From Andrena cerasifolii (Eukaryota > Arthropoda > Insecta > Hymenoptera > Andrenidae), in assembly GCF_050908995.1 (NCBI RefSeq), contig NC_135128.1, positions 10,507,114 through 10,571,113 on the forward strand: a stretch of DNA of 64,000 nt. The letters run 5' to 3'. Under the pieces are notes generated by a model. That model ran no database searches and was not told the DNA's origin. It saw nothing but the letters and a program-made list of their open reading frames with translations. The position numbers were made by a program, and so were the translations under genes. Shown piece by piece: positions 1-14,200 of this stretch (position 1 is its first letter; every line of letters starts with the position of its first letter).

Positions 1-3000
1 GCAGGAAGCTTAGCTAGACTACATGAATATTGCTTAACAACAAGTGCTAGCGCGTCAACCGAGGGTTGACGCAATCACTGATCGAATCTCGCAAGTATAA
101 GCCATGTCCACGAGGAAACTGACTCTGACGTTTATCAACCTCGCGCCTATCTTCGCGAGGATCTGCTGATGCGCCGATAAAGTGTCAGGAATCTATCCGC
201 TGCGTTAGCAAAACAACAGAATCTCACATGTAGATCCTCGATCATCCATCGAACAACTGGTCCCGAACACGGACCCTCCGCCACCAGCATCGAAGTATCT
301 CGAACATCACTCGGGCCGATCCAATAGGAGTTTGTATAAATACTGAAACCAGCAGAATGCCCAAAAGGAAGAGGGACGAGCCGAGTGGTTGCTCTTTCTA
401 TTTGCATTTCTGGTGATTACACCGAAAGAGCCTCGACATTCCACGTCGCCATGTTTCATTTTAATTCGGATACTCCGGTCTCCCCGAGGCTCCGGGTAGA
501 TCAGAATCAACGTCGATGCATCTTTCCGTAGTCCCTCTCGTCCTGTTCATAAAACCGCGCCGGTATCAGGTTCCTGAGGCCGACACACGGGCGGCCTCCT
601 CTTCTTCACAGTCGTCTCCTTCCTCTTTGGCTCTTTGCATGGACGTCAGGTTGCGACAGGAGCGGCGAGCGCCATGACGCTAATACTATCGTGACGTCCA
701 TCAGGATTATCAATCCGCGGCAACGAAGACGAAGAAGCCTGGCTACGGCCAGCGGGCGGAGGAGCAAGAAGAAGAAGAAGAGGAAGAAATGGACGCGCCG
801 GCTAGCGATTCCTTCCTCCTCGCGTCGATCGCTGGGAAGTCATTGTGCATCGTCGGCGATAAACGCGCACGGGAACAGCGACGATAAATCCAATCCCGTT
901 CCCGAGGAGAACGCGCGGCCGTGCGGCATGCAAATTAATTTGTACCGCGGCGCAAACGCGAATTTGCAGGTAGCCGGCGGTGGCACGCTCGCTGGTATGA
1001 CGGATAAGAATTATCAAGACGTCAGATTCTCTAGACAAAAGCTGGGCGCGTGGTGATCTTCTTCTTGTGATATGGAAATCCGTGGGATTTGAAGGTATTC
1101 GAGGTTGTAAGAGATCTTCGCAGTGTCTTCGGATTAATTCACATTTCCATCGCCACGTGCTTCTGATATTTTTGTTTATTTAAACCTTCTGCTGTGTAAC
1201 GTGAGTTATATAAAATTTTGCCTAAGTTTAAATAAGTCTTTATCTACCACCGAGGGTTTGAAAATTCGAGCATTAACTTTAGACAGAAGGAACTGATTGG
1301 TGGCATGTGTCTTAACTAATTAGACAGATCCTTGAACCCTCATCTCAACGAACGAATTGAAAATTCCGTTCCCAGCGAATACAGAAAGATCGATCTCGGT
1401 TTATCAGCCAGGATACTCGGTGATCACGCGCGATCCAATTGCATAACTGTGAAAATGCGTTAGCAGTCCGCCAACGTCGCGGTGTTTTCTGGACCACCTT
1501 GATCTTTGTCTCGGGACGAGAAGGGAGGAGGTTCAGGGTCGACCTGCATTCTTCGCGTCGGTTACTCCCATTATGCGGAGATCGCGACCTCGCGCCGATA
1601 TCAGCCGTCGTCGTTCGTGTACAGGTACACGTGTCGGGTAATTACGATTCTTCCTGCACGACGTACCGCACATGACCTCGCCGCCTTCCTTGTAAACCTC
1701 AGGATTTAACGGGGTTCGTTTGTACTTGGAAGTAAATTCCCCTCTTGCTCGCCTGCACGCCTCTGCCTCGTGGCATCGGCGCGCACCGGCTGGCATTATT
1801 GCTGCTCTTCGGGATCGCTTCGAGCTTCTCTGAATGAATTTTAAATGGGAATTCAGGCGAGAGTGGTTGCCGTTCAATTTCACTTATAACGACGTGCATC
1901 GTGCCTCGTAAAAGTACCATCGGCTGACGTTGTCAGAATGAAGTACTCGCTGACGATGACGACAGATAGGAGCGAGCGGCAGTGCCGTTTGAAATTTGAA
2001 TAAGAAGCTTTCTACTATTAGCTAAAAAGTTACCACAAAAATTGCCATTTTACAGGAGGAATGTCACACCTCCCCATCTCACATGGAGATAGCTAGAGAG
2101 CATCTAGGGATGCAGAAATTTTCTTCCCCAACAGAGAACGATCATACCTCTTCGTTGAATTCAAGAAGCTCCTTCTAAAAAATCACTTGCTCACTGCATT
2201 GATTTCGCGATGTCCTGTCACCAGGGCAGCAACAGGGATCCGAGCCGCGAATGTCTCGTTCTAACAGTACTCGTCTCCCTGCCCTGCAGGATATCAGGTT
2301 CAGTTTTCGACCAGGCTTTCCGGCTAGCTACGCGGATCGGGGCACGAGTTTCATTCAGGGTCCCGATGTACCGTTTCTGGGTCCTCATTTTTATTCCGGG
2401 CCCCGGAGGGTCGACCTTTGGGGGATGGAGGATGGAGCCCCCTGTTCCAGCTAGGCCAGCTGGTCGTGGCAGAGAAGGAGGGTAGGCGAGCGAGGAAGAA
2501 AGGAGATATCCACTGTTTGTTCAGATTTGGTTAATGTCGGCACATACGACGTTTTACCTTCGTCACGGGGCCCTCGGCAGCGAGACTTATTATGGCCGGG
2601 GATCACGTGTACATACGAGCTTCCGGCTAGGCCGATCCTTCACCCCTTTTTTCTATCGCGTGCCCTGTACCATTGACTCCGTCCTCAGCCCTAAAGGATT
2701 AGGCGGTTATACGTAGCCTCGGTGCGAGGACCGTTCCTCTTTCAGCAGTCTCCAGTTGATCGCTCTCGAAATGCCCACCGAAGTCTCTAGCGTGTAAATG
2801 TTTGATATGCAAAATATCTTCTTATTGGACTGTAATGCCCCTCGAGTTCGCCTTTTCGGCGGTTACATCGGCGCGAACATGCCACCACTTTCAAAATCCA
2901 ACGTCGTATTAATATTCTACTATTCTTATTAATATTTCTTCTAACAGAGCAAGCGTCGCTGAAAGGAAGCTCCTTCCAAGTTCCATTTAATCTCACCAGA

Positions 3001-3761
3001 AATTCCTTTTCATTTATTCGACGCACAGTTGATAATGTTTGCGTTTTGCGAGCTTCGGGGCTCGGTAGTTTTCCCGTGTCGTTATTTAAACGACGAAACG
3101 TGTACAAGGTAGCATATCCACGGCATATGATTTTGGGGCCGCTGGTCGCCCTGCCGCTGGATGAATGACAAATTCGCCAAGGTGCACGGGGCAAGGAGAA
3201 AAATCAAAAGTCTTCTTGCGCAGGTGTCCAGGAGCTGAAAGGTATACACACGGAACGGCAGGTACCTTTCGGCTCGGCTGGCTTCATTGTGCTCACGGTT
3301 CACAAAGTGCCTGCACGAGGAGCGATCTTGAATGGATCGAGTTAAGGCCCACGAGGTTGCGTCTTTGACGAGGCCAAGCTACGTGTACAGAGAGGCCCCG
3401 AATGCACGCGGGATGGATGTGCGTGTGCGCGGTGCTCTACCATCCGCTTTTAAACTTTAAAAGGAAATAGGCAACCATTCCAGATTTTCGTCGCATCTAC
3501 CGATATCTGTTTTTATTTTCGTCGCCTTGGATGTACTTATGTGGTTTCAGTTCGCGCACGATGGGCACGCGATACGCTTTGTTCGTCTCATTTTACTTCG
3601 ACGAGCGCGCGGAATATTCATTAACATGGTGATTAGTGGAAGATATTGTTTAGGTAAACAATTTGCTACACCTCATGCAATAACATGCAGCAGCAAGTGA
3701 TTCTACGTTATGAAGTGGTACATTTCTCATGTCAGAGTAGAGTAATCATTTCTTTACAAGG
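1..3761. other. Gene-free stretch, mixed composition
   Basis: I see no supportable gene here. Open frames are short, overlap on both strands and resemble no family I know. The one local feature is a purine-rich GAA/GAG patch at about 762-790, which makes the Lys/Arg-rich frame around 691-1056 look artificially protein-like. A moderately GC-rich part (about 2200-2700) alternates with AT-rich DNA (about 1130-1300 and 3600-3760). No transposon termini were recognised. Confidence 0.5.
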
Positions 3762-3777
3762 TAATAATAATAATAAC

Positions 3778-3834
<57 letters not shown>
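3762..3834. repeat. (AAT)n microsatellite
   Basis: A run of about 24 AAT/TAA trinucleotides with one interruption (an AAC unit near 3775). It is long enough to be polymorphic between individuals. Read in one frame it gives a run of about 24 Asn codons, which is a translation artefact and not a poly-Asn protein. A TAA tail of this kind can mark the 3' end of some non-LTR retrotransposons, but no LINE-like 3' sequence was recognised just upstream, so I call it a simple repeat. Confidence 0.95.
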
Positions 3835-3836
<2 letters not shown>

Positions 3837-6012
3837 GTTTTTATTACATTTTCAAATACACAAAGAGATGTAATGGGCGAGACTCAGCAATTCACTGTTT
3901 TAAGTCTAAAGAGAACATAAATGCAATAAATTTCGAAATAGAATACTGCAAAATACAAAACCAAACAAAAAAAATGGATGAAATATGTAATTAAATGGAA
4001 GCTAGGGCCAGTATCGAAGAGAGCGTTGTTGCAGTAAGACGATGCAACGCTACCCCAGTGGAAAAATCCCCGATTTCTGCGCCCTTACACGGTCGCGAGC
4101 GAATCCCGGTTCAGGTGCAGGAATCACATGTCGCGCTACGTTTATCCTACCCCGTAGGATCGCGGTACAATGGCTTTGACACATAAAGACCTCCCTTCCA
4201 ACCCCTAAAGGTCTTGGCTGCTCCGGGAAGCGTGCCATTCCCCGTCAGCTGCTACCCTTGGGGCACGGGATACGTTGAAGAAAACAACGTTCCCGGAACC
4301 AGGTAGGTATATCGATGCATCGAACAGCCAAATGAATCTTCCGGCGTCGAGAGTCAAGCTCCTTGAAGCCTTGTATTTTAACTCTGCGCGTGAACGAAAA
4401 GCTGATTCCTCTTTGAAGTTTTACTGTCATTTAAAGTGTCTTTGATGCTGACTCCTCTCCAGAAGCATTACCATCCTTAGACCATAATATAAAGTTCATA
4501 GTATTTCAGGATTCCTCGATTTAATAATGAAATTCTATAGATTATTAGAGTTGCGATAGTGAAAGATGATAATCCTTAAACTGCAGAACTTAAAATCTAG
4601 AGACGCGGCAGCGTCTCGACGCCAAGTACATGAAAGACAGCCTGTATATGTCGATTATCGCTACCGCTATCAATTACTCGTCGCCCGGCTAATCCAACCT
4701 TACCTGAAACTTATTTCATTAATATCTCATCACGCCTGCAATGTTTTCTAAATTTGAAGACATTTTTCTCATGTAAACCGCTCATAAGCCTTCGAATATG
4801 ACCAAATTCAATAAAATCGGTCCACGCATGACAGAGATATTGTAATATCGTCTCATGGATCAGTCGGACACGGTAAGATTTTTCTTCTTTTGATTCTCCA
4901 ACCAAATTTTCGTTAACTTAATATATATATGTATATATAAACCATTAAAATACTTAAAAATATATATATATGTAAGTATATATACCATAAAAGAATCGAA
5001 GAATCGATGAAAGAAATGATTAGGAATAGAATAAATTAACTGAATCATTATAATGGAAAATACAATATGTATTATATATATTTGGCGTATTTTTTTACTT
5101 TTTTGAAGTTTTACCATAAAAAACATAATTTCTTTGCTTTTTTAAAGTTTTTTTTATGGAGATACTTATTACACTTTGTTACTGATTATTGGAATACTTG
5201 GATACTGGAAATCAGTTTCTGAGGCTTTCATTTTTTTTTCTCATAGTGTCCCTTCGGTTTTACGAAAGTCTGCCATGACAGTGACAGTAGGAAATGGTTT
5301 CTCGGAGCGAAACGGTCGGCACAGGTGAGAAAAGGGAGCTCGAAACGCGTGGAATCACAGCACTCCTTTTTACGACCGCTCTCCCCTGCGCGATAGTTCC
5401 GTCGGAGACATCGCGGAGACATTGGGGTGAATTTATAGCGGGACTTTTACGAGCGACCTATTTCAACCGTGTGGAAGAGATCCTCTCCTCCGAATATGAA
5501 ACCAACGGACGGAAACATTGTGCTGCATCTTGTATCTTATGCGATGTCCCCATTGTTGTTCGCGTCTCTGTCTCTTAACTACGCGTCTGGGAGGGAGGTC
5601 GTAAAATTTCATATTAATGCTCCTCTTTTTGGGCTTCAAAGATTACCGTGGCTATCTCTAGAATTCGACATGCCACTCACGAAATAGGATTTTAGGAATG
5701 CACAGTTGCAGCGATAACCAGAACGCGTTCAATTAATCTTGCCGCGTTTAGATCTCTTCGATACCAGATGATTTTCATTCACTTACTTCTGGACTTACAG
5801 TAGGCAGCCTCTTCATAAATTTTTTTAGACTCCACGGTGCCGCGATGTAGACAAGATTTTGAAACTCCTCTCGATCAATTTCCTTGGTCACTCTACACTT
5901 CAGAGGGCCACGAATGCATGAACAAGTAGCCTTCTGCGATAACGCACAGACACGCCAGTCTATTCTTTCCTCCCAGTAACGTGAAGCGTAGACGTGAACG
6001 CACAGAAGCGTC
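3835..6012. other. Gene-free stretch with AT-rich patch
   Basis: No gene is supported. The interval from about 4905 to 5160 is strongly AT-rich with interrupted (AT)n runs (about 4919-4985 and 5065-5080) and T-runs. The minus-strand frame through it (about 4860-5126) is low-complexity Ile/Tyr/Phe/Lys and is not credible as a protein. The rest is moderate in GC. Confidence 0.5.
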
Positions 6013-6268
6013 TACAGGGTGTCCCTGCAACCTTTCATCAAGCTCCCCCAAGAAATCTAAGTATTCTCTTTTAATTCTAAATATTATACACCCTTTCCGA
6101 ACTAAAACCCTTCACCCTTGTACAGATAGTAAATGGTAAGATAGTGTTGTAAATTATTTCCATGCTATCCACTCAAAGTGCTAAATACTCAAAGTCTTGA
6201 ACTGCAACTCCAACAGAATTCGTCAGCATATCGATGAGTTTGGGCAAGGTTTTCAGGGACACCCTGTA
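6013..6268. mobile_element. TA-flanked Tc1/mariner-like miniature element
   Basis: Terminal inverted repeats CAGGGTGTCCCTG (from 6015) and CAGGGACACCCTG (ending 6266) are perfectly complementary over 13 bp. Both are directly flanked by TA (6013-6014 and 6267-6268), the target-site duplication typical of the Tc1/mariner superfamily. The interior is about 250 bp, AT-rich, and has no transposase frame, so this would be a non-autonomous (MITE) copy mobilised in trans. The arms show only weak complementarity beyond the termini. The superfamily assignment rests on the TA duplication and could change if the family is matched to a library. Confidence 0.65.
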
Positions 6269-9200
6269 GACACCCAGCGCTTCCAGCGATCCGTAGAGCG
6301 TCAGCGGTATCGTGACATTAGAATAATTCGAAAGCAAGAGTAGCAGCACGCGCGAGCACCTCGGTAGCCTCCATTAATACCGTTCCGCCGCGTGGACGGG
6401 GAAATAATTGACCCAGGACAGCGGGGTCAGGCCTCAGCTGGGAATGGGACTGTTCTTTGGCTGCGTAGGGCGTAGCGGGGCCCTGTAGCGGGCGATAAGA
6501 TCTGTAATCCGCGCCACCAAATGGGGCCTTCTCCTCTCTCCGGCTCCTTTGGCTTTCGATGTACCCAGGGGACCCTTCAGCGAGATTCGGTGGCCCAGAA
6601 TAGACACGGAATTTCAACACCGGCTGGAGCAACGACGAATCGATTATGTCGAGATAAATCGGCGGGGCACCGCGGCACGGAATTCTGTTGGCTCGTCTAG
6701 CGGTAGTCGTTGAAGGATCGCTAGACCAAGCTGCTTGGAATTCTCGCGCCCGTGAAACCGATCGGGACACTTGTCTTTTCGGCTGTTCCGTTCATCTTTG
6801 CGCTGGCTTTCGAACCACTCGAATTTCTTCCAACCGTAGCCGTCCACTTCGGAATGGGACTGGGAGTTACAGAGGAATTTCGACTGGGCCCGTTCGATCT
6901 CGTTGCGGTGACCTTCCTGCGGATGGAAGGTGGGCTTTGAACGATACCTCCGAGATTTATAGCATTTCGCCTTGGATGAAGTGAAGGAATACGTGCGCGT
7001 GCCCCTCAAGTGGTGGTTAAGTAGATTGGGAAAGTGTCGGTAGATTCGTTTGAAGCAGGAAAGTTATCGTCGAAGGGGTTAATATTCTAGCTCGCCTGCC
7101 GTGATTTGAAAAAGAGAATGAGAGGTATCGGTCAATTATAAGTAGCCTCTCCACTTGACTTCGGAAGATACGATCACAGGAAACGCCTCCAATTTACTGC
7201 TTATTTTCAAACATCGCGGCCCATATTCATAAACTTCGATGAAGAGCGATTAACGAAGTTGAGAGTCCTGATAATCCTCATCGATGGCTCGCAGGCAACC
7301 AGTTCTTCGTCACAGATACGATCTGCAGTCATTTCCTACCCCCATAACGATTAATTGATACGTCGAGACCGAGGCACGACTCCTTAGGCATCCTCGAGGC
7401 TTAGACGAAGCTCGGGGGATGCTCGGAATCTGGAATGGGCCGAGGAAAGCCGTCGATTCCTTGGACGTGAAAATAGCTTCCCCCCGCGAGGAAAAAAGAA
7501 GGTGAGGAGATGAGCATCGACGAAAACACCAGGGCCAGGATCTCCCGGGAGTGGAGATGAATGCGCCGATTATCACGGCCGGTAATGTTCTCGGAAGCAT
7601 GAAGCGGCGATGCTTCTGGGCTCGTTCAGTGTCGCCTTAGGCAGCCCTCACACCGGACTAATGATCCCTCTCGGCCAGCGAGGATTTGTTAACATCGTCG
7701 CCGGTGTCCACCGGCTTCCACCGCGCAGATCGATCAATCACCAACAGATACGGCCGTGAAAAAAGGATTTTCGTTCTCTTCCGGGGTTCTGCTGAGTCGC
7801 CTTGAGGTCACTACGTATTATCGACCTTGTAATCGGACAATCCTCGTATTAAGATCGCGATGCGTCGCGGAAGAAGTGATCGTCTCTCAAGGGAATCTGT
7901 CGGGAGTTCATTTCGAGTGCTGCTGTTTCCCTTAAATTCTGATAGAGAACATATTCTACAAGATCTCTGGCTTACGCTATCGTCACAGGTTGCGCTAGGG
8001 CACTCCTTCTTAGCAGACCACGTTCGCAATCATTCGTCAGCGTATCCGCGAAGTTTGGCATGAATAAATGCAACAGTGTCTCCTTCGTCAAATTCTCTGC
8101 CTCACAGCGATACGTCACTCTGCAGCAGAGCGATTTTGATGGCCCATTGTCTGCCAGGTGAAAGACACTCTGGATTCGACACGACTCGTTCACGCAGCAA
8201 CATGGAGCTGCTTATTCAAATGATCGCGGAGGACGGTTTTCGGTGTGAAGCCGGGTTAACGGTGCTCAGCATTCGCCGAGTCGGGTTAAGTCCGGTCCAG
8301 GTGCCGCCTGCTATGCCAGCCGGTGAGATGTTGCTCCTGGTGGACCTGATCGAGCTCGCTCGTGCCATTGACCGCCATTGACTCCCCCACGTACGACACA
8401 TTGCTCGACGTGTCCGCCATGCCGGCGTGTTCCTCGAGTCACCTCTACCCGCATCGATCCGAACGCGGAAAGTAACAATTTCTCAGCGAATCGACGGCGG
8501 ATCGACGAACTTTCACCCTGGATCTCCCTAAACGGATGACAGATACGTCCGCGGGGTTGCGTAATGGCGCGGGCGGAAGAACCGAGCTCGAGAATCAATT
8601 TGCAGTGGAAGCAGCTAGACGATGCTGGCTCGGTTTTGAGAAGTGGAATGGATCGTAGTAAGTGAACTCTGTCTTTGGTGGCTTGTAAGAGGTGGAGGAA
8701 ATGGATCTGCTGACGAAGTTATCAAGAATGCCACTTTGTCTTGATGGAAGGATAATGGCTGTTACGAAGAGGGATCTGTTTGAAAGAACTGAGGATTTTT
8801 AGTAGCGAATTTGGGGAGGAAATGCTGAGTTTGAGGCATTGGCAGCAAAATTGATAGGAATAATGTATTCCAATTGGCTGTACTAATATAAAATAGGAAA
8901 AATTATTTTTTTCAATGTGGGTTAGTCCGTTTTTGCTCTCAATTTGTTCTACCAGTGACCCAATTAGCGGTGTCTAAGTAATCCTTTTCAAACGATAACC
9001 TTATCGACTTCCAGTGGAGCAGCACAATTGGAGCACCTTAGGCGCTGCCTTCGAAAAGCGTAACGCACGATAACCACGAATGACGGAGACGGTAAACGAA
9101 ATTAATGGATCTAATCGGCGTTATGGACTCTTAATAACTCTGGTAGAGCCCATTACGGACACCTCGGTATCGACGGATCATTCGTCATTGCTCAATCGTT

Positions 9201-9715
9201 CGATCGATCCAATTACGGTCTCTGTAGCGCCCGACGGTCCCGTCGCTTCGAGCCGTTGATCTATGGAGCTCATATATTGTAATCGACTAATCGAGAGGCA
9301 CTGGCGATGACGGCCGCGGACGAGCAGCTTGAAAAAAAAGAAAGATCACCGAGCACTTTTCCTCACCGACGATCCCTCACAATGGTTAGTTTGAACGGAT
9401 TGCTCGGTTCCTTTCCGCGATTCGCGCCGCCTCTCGTACAATCCCAGCCACGAAAACGGTGCTGAATTAAACCCTCGTTACGTGAATTGTCGCGCAACAA
9501 TGCGTTAATTATCGCGCCTCGATGAATCACTTAACTCTGGGAAGAAGGAGCTGTACTCCACGCGCTCACCATCGTCTACGATCGCTTCTGTCATTCCACG
9601 AGGCGCCTAGCAACTGTGGGCGTCACGAAATATTTGTCACGCTCGTAAATATTAAACGTCTTGGTATCAAACGGTGACCCAGTTTTCACAAAGGGCGAGG
9701 AGCATCGTTAACCGC
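6269..9715. other. Gene-free stretch
   Basis: No supportable gene. Around 6640-7010 at least three frames on two strands are open together. The plus frame is hydrophobic because the minus frame is charged, which is the usual mirror effect of a chance open stretch. None of the three has a recognisable domain. The stretch 9000-9700 is rich in homeodomain-like TAAT/ATTA cores within GC-rich DNA, but this is only suggestive. Confidence 0.45.
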
Positions 9716-9895
9716 GATGATCGCACGAAATATTCACTTGCACAGTGATGCGAGCTCGAAGGGTCAGCGGTAACGTTCGTGATTGATTGAAAGGTTGACG
9801 TTAATAGCGACGATCGCTCGAAAGGTGGACGTTAACTGTCACGATCCCTAAAAAGACGCTCACAATGACGATCGATTGAGAGATTGACGTAAGCA
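9716..9895. repeat. Degenerate ~31-bp tandem repeat (minisatellite)
   Basis: About six successive units begin with GAT and follow the pattern GATCGNTCGAAAGGTNGACGT plus about ten more bases. Unit starts are near 9716, 9747, 9781, 9812, 9843 and 9870, so most are 31 bp, with one of 34 and one of 27. The units at 9781 and 9812 are the most alike, sharing the core CGAAAGGTGGACGTTAA with few changes. The outer units are much more diverged, suggesting an old array. No coding or structural role is visible. Confidence 0.65.
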
Positions 9896-11232
9896 TGGCT
9901 GCTCATAACACGACGACTGCTCGACGGGAACTGAAAATGAGCGTCGAGCTTCCGGAACAGAGGTAAGGTTTCGGGGACTTCTCGAAACACGACACTTCCT
10001 GAGACCGAGGCACCCGTCGACGTCGTCTTTCACGGCGCTCGTTGGACGCGTGGGCGTACCGAAAGTTCAGTACGGCCATATCGCGACTAACGCGAGGAGG
10101 CTTTGAATATATGTTGCCGCATAAACCATAAACCTGCTCGGCCGTGCCGGCAAGCCGAATCCACCGAAACAAAACAGAACCTGCTCCTTTCTTCGACGTT
10201 CTCCCGGAAACGGGGCTACGCATGTCGCGAGCGATCGGTGGGCGTCGAAAGTGAAACGAGAGCTGCTCGATTTCCGAAGAAACCGCGGAGAATCGAAGTG
10301 TCCGAAAGCTTACTGGCACTCAAAATGGAAATACATCAATTCGTTTGAACATCCTACTGTGGAATTTCATTTAACGTCTCGTCAAAACAATTTGCATCGA
10401 TAAATTGGGAGCTTTTTTGCGACTTTTCCCCCAGAAGTTCGGAATTAAAAACTTAACTCAAGAAGCAGTTCAAAATTAATAAAAAAAAGCTACAACTTCC
10501 TCAAAGAAGCATAAAAGCATGGTCCAAATTTCAGATGAATCGAATCGCTGGTTTCTTACAAAAAATCCCAAATTTCTTCATGTTTTTAGCTCAAAAAGTA
10601 TAATTCCCGCTTAGCAAAGTAGCCTCCGATCATATGATCGCTCTGAAAGAAGAGAATCCATCGCGGAGCAATGGATTTCCTTCTCCCGGGATTCACCCAG
10701 CTTCCCGCAAGGAAGACACGATAATTCAGCCGTTCGGATGGCAAGACGACTCCGGTTCGTCGAAAGAGGAAACGAGGAAGCTGCGACATCGCTGGCTACA
10801 GCTTTATTAAAGGAAACAAGCACCCGGGGGCAGCGCTCCTTGCCAGCCGGCGATTGCCGCGGCGCGGGTTGCTCAATCGTCGTTGTCGTCCAAATTTGGC
10901 GGATTTCTAGCGGGAACGAAGGCTCTGCACGTTCCGCGGGGCCGCCTCCGCCGCTGATTTATCGGTAATTTACGGCGGTGGGCACCGCGAGGGAAACATA
11001 AATCCTGTATCAGCGGTTTACATCAAGAGCGGCGCGCGACGCGTGTCGCAACGGAGCCGGCAAAAGCGCCGCGGCGTCGGTTGATCGCGGATGGAGCAGG
11101 TTTGCGGCCGGGGCGACAGGATCCGCAGATGCGATCTACCGCGGGCTTCGCGCAATAATATCGAGCGTTTTCGCGATTCGCGCCGGCCTGGGCGAACCGC
11201 TAAATTGACTTTCTAGGAGGCGTTGTCGCGAT

Positions 11233-11255
11233 AAGAGAGAGAGAAAGAGAGAGAG
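11233..11255. repeat. (GA)n simple repeat
   Basis: Short GA run interrupted by AAA, inside a CpG-rich block. GA repeats like this can bind GAGA-type factors in insects, but no function is shown here. Confidence 0.85.
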
Positions 11256-14200
11256 CCGGGTAGCTAATTGGCGGGTTGGCGGGAATATGATCTCACGACC
11301 TGAGCGTACCGTTTCACGACGGAACGAGGCAGAAAAAGGGGGACAGGCCGGGATGGGCGAGGGGGTGTGCGAAGGGGAGCCCGCGGTGGTTGGGTTAGTA
11401 ATGAGATTTTCTAACCGTGGAAACGTACTCTAACGACGGCCGCGAGAGGAGGGCGTGTGCACGAGCCTTTATTAAGGTCCCCATGGTCACGAGGCCCCCC
11501 GGAGATCGGATCGACGACTTTCGGGGGCAATGGTTCGCGAGGTGAGCTCATTAATTCAAATAAATCGCTTTATGCATCGCCGCGATCTCGAAAGACGGAG
11601 AAAGAAAGCGGTGCCACGACGCTCGGCCTGACCAAGACGAATGGAATAGCGAGCGTGGCTCCTCCTTATCTCCGATGCATTCCTCTCGAACCTTGCCCCA
11701 CGCTACGCCGCCTTCCTTCCGCGCTATGGAACTATGCGCGCGTTATCCTTCGCCTGCCCCGCGATTATCTGCCTGCAGGTGAGGCTGAGGAGAGGGATCA
11801 GGCATCTGTCCCCGAGCTGGTAGGAAAAACGCGTACATCAGAGGGGATGTTGGAAAGTTTGAGGAACCATTAGGGGATTCAGAGATGATCGAGGAACAGG
11901 GAGATAAGAACAGGACGAGGAACAGTAGAATTAAAGTCTAATCTAATAGCAGTGGAAGCTTGAGTTTCGTCATATTTGGAGTACATACTAAGCAACGTTT
12001 GCAACGTAATTCTCTTCTCTACCCCTTAGTGGACCCATGGATAGTGCACGTGGTGTACAAATATTACAAAACAGTCGCCTAGTTGAACGATCGGCGACGC
12101 TTCTGCTAACAAACAGGCGTAATCGAGTCGGCCGGCTCGGCTGGCCGCAATAAGACGAAATCTTTCGTCTGCAGGCCACTGTGCCCGAGCGTAAAGTCGG
12201 CGTGCAATCTGGCATCTCAGTTGCGGGGGCGTATTCGACGCAACCGCGAGCGCGTACGCGTGATACGCATCTTGTGCACTGTTGCGAGACGCGCGAGGCG
12301 TCCTCGAAGGCGCTTCACTTTTAACGAAAACGCCGGAGATCTCCTATTCGATAGACGTAGAAGGGAGCCTCGGTTCGGACGAGCAGAATCGTGGCTAACT
12401 GCGTGGCACGATACCTCGTGAAAATTAACAGCAGTCGAGGAGCAAGTTCATAGAACACTTCAAAGGAATCGTCGGCGGAGGTTTATTGAAAATCAGTAGT
12501 ATAGGTCAATCATAACTTCTTCGGAGAACAATGCTTGTGGTACGGTAGCACGTAAGCATTCCAGCGAAACGAAATCTGTTGTTAAAAATAGTGTCGTCTG
12601 GTGATAGGAGGTTCAGGTGATTTTCAATAATTTTATTTCAAGTTTAGACTTGAATTGAGATCGGTAAAATTCGATGCTTCGATAGAAAAGGTATTTGGAG
12701 GGTAGAAAACTTAGTTTTTTGCTACCATCTGTTTCTGAAAATATTCCACATAATTTTAAGGGGCAAAGGAACCTGGAGGCTTAAATGTTCATCATGCCGA
12801 ACTCGTGTAAGGGGTATCAACACAAGTATCCCGTCTCGAATCCGCAATACGATATCAATTAACAAGAATCTCTTTCCGCTTACAATCATTTTTTCTCGAG
12901 GCCACGGTGTAGCAGCCTCATTAAAACCTCCCTACCTTCCTGGTGCGAGGTGCACATAAATCCTCCGGCATCTCTTTCTCTTCCTCTGGTCTCGGCCGCA
13001 GGCGTCCAGAGGGGGCCGGCTGTAACCGACTCTATTCCGCAAGGACATCGCTCGCGGGGTGGCTCGCGCGACTTATTTAAATAACATCTCCGTTATGGTA
13101 ATCGGCGATGGTAATAATGGTAATAACCCGGTTGTAACAGCAACGAAAATGGGCCACTGTGGCTCGCCTCGGTGCCCCTCTTTATCGCGGGCCGCCGCTT
13201 TGCCTCGAAAGCGAGACGAGCCTGTAATACGTGCCTCGAGCCGCTCGTACGCGCTTACACGCATCGTACACGCTCGGTGGGGCCCACTATTCATCGGGCC
13301 CCGGACGTTGGGCATCTTGTAAAAGCTCTCGGGGCCCTGTTGCGAACGTTTGTCACGGGGACCTCGAGAAAAACGCGCCTAATTGCCGCTCGAGTCCTCT
13401 ACGGGGGTTGGCTTTCCGGATTTCTCGTTCGACGGTCGCTCAACCGATTCATTTGAATTTTAAACACGGGTGGTGATTAGTTTCCTCGCGACTCCTCGTG
13501 TGTTTTATAGTTATACAGTATTTTACAGTTCGACTTAACATTAAAAAGAGAACACTAATTGAAAAATATATATTTTCACACAATAAGCAGTAGTTATTGA
13601 GTTGATAAGTTTTTATTTATATTTTTGGCGAAGAAATATTCTATAAGAAAATTATTAATATTTCTACTCTTATTTATTTGCATTAAATCCCTCGTTTGTT
13701 ATTCGTTAGTAAATCTTAATAGTCGTGGTATATGCGGGGTGGTTTCGTAATCGATTTCTGAAGCTATTATATCTACGGTAAATTGTGTTAGAAGACCAGA
13801 AATTCGTATCGGTGTGCGTTCATCTACCTTTGAACTTTCCGCGTTAAGAAGTGACATTGTTTTATTTCGGTCCAGATGCAGGTAACGGTGAACAGCCGCA
13901 ATAGGAAATAATTTAACCCCATTTTCTTTCGATCGAGCGCGTACAGCGCAAAGTTTAATGAATGGAACGCTCTGTTCACCCGATGACTAACGACCGCGGG
14001 TATTCGATTACGAGGGATCCGTGCTAGACATAGTCTAGTAGGGAACTTGCGAAACTCGGTGCACGTTGACACACGACTCCGCCGTCTGCGACCTGCTCAC
14101 GCCTATGCACGGGCGAGCGCATAGATGCAATGCATAGGTATCACACATTGTTGCCCACTCGCGAGCCGACGTTCTCCGTAGTTTACAATACGTTCTCCAT

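Noticed and set aside
691..1056. Lys/Arg-rich frame resembling a nuclear protein
   Set aside because: Driven by a short GAA/GAG simple repeat; the rest has no recognisable domain.
3685..3873. Protein with about 24 consecutive Asn
   Set aside because: Translation of the (AAT)n microsatellite; not a gene.
6644..7009. Region open in three frames, including a hydrophobic plus frame resembling a membrane protein
   Set aside because: The hydrophobic frame is the antisense mirror of a charged minus frame; there is no family match and the plus frame starts at GTG, not ATG.
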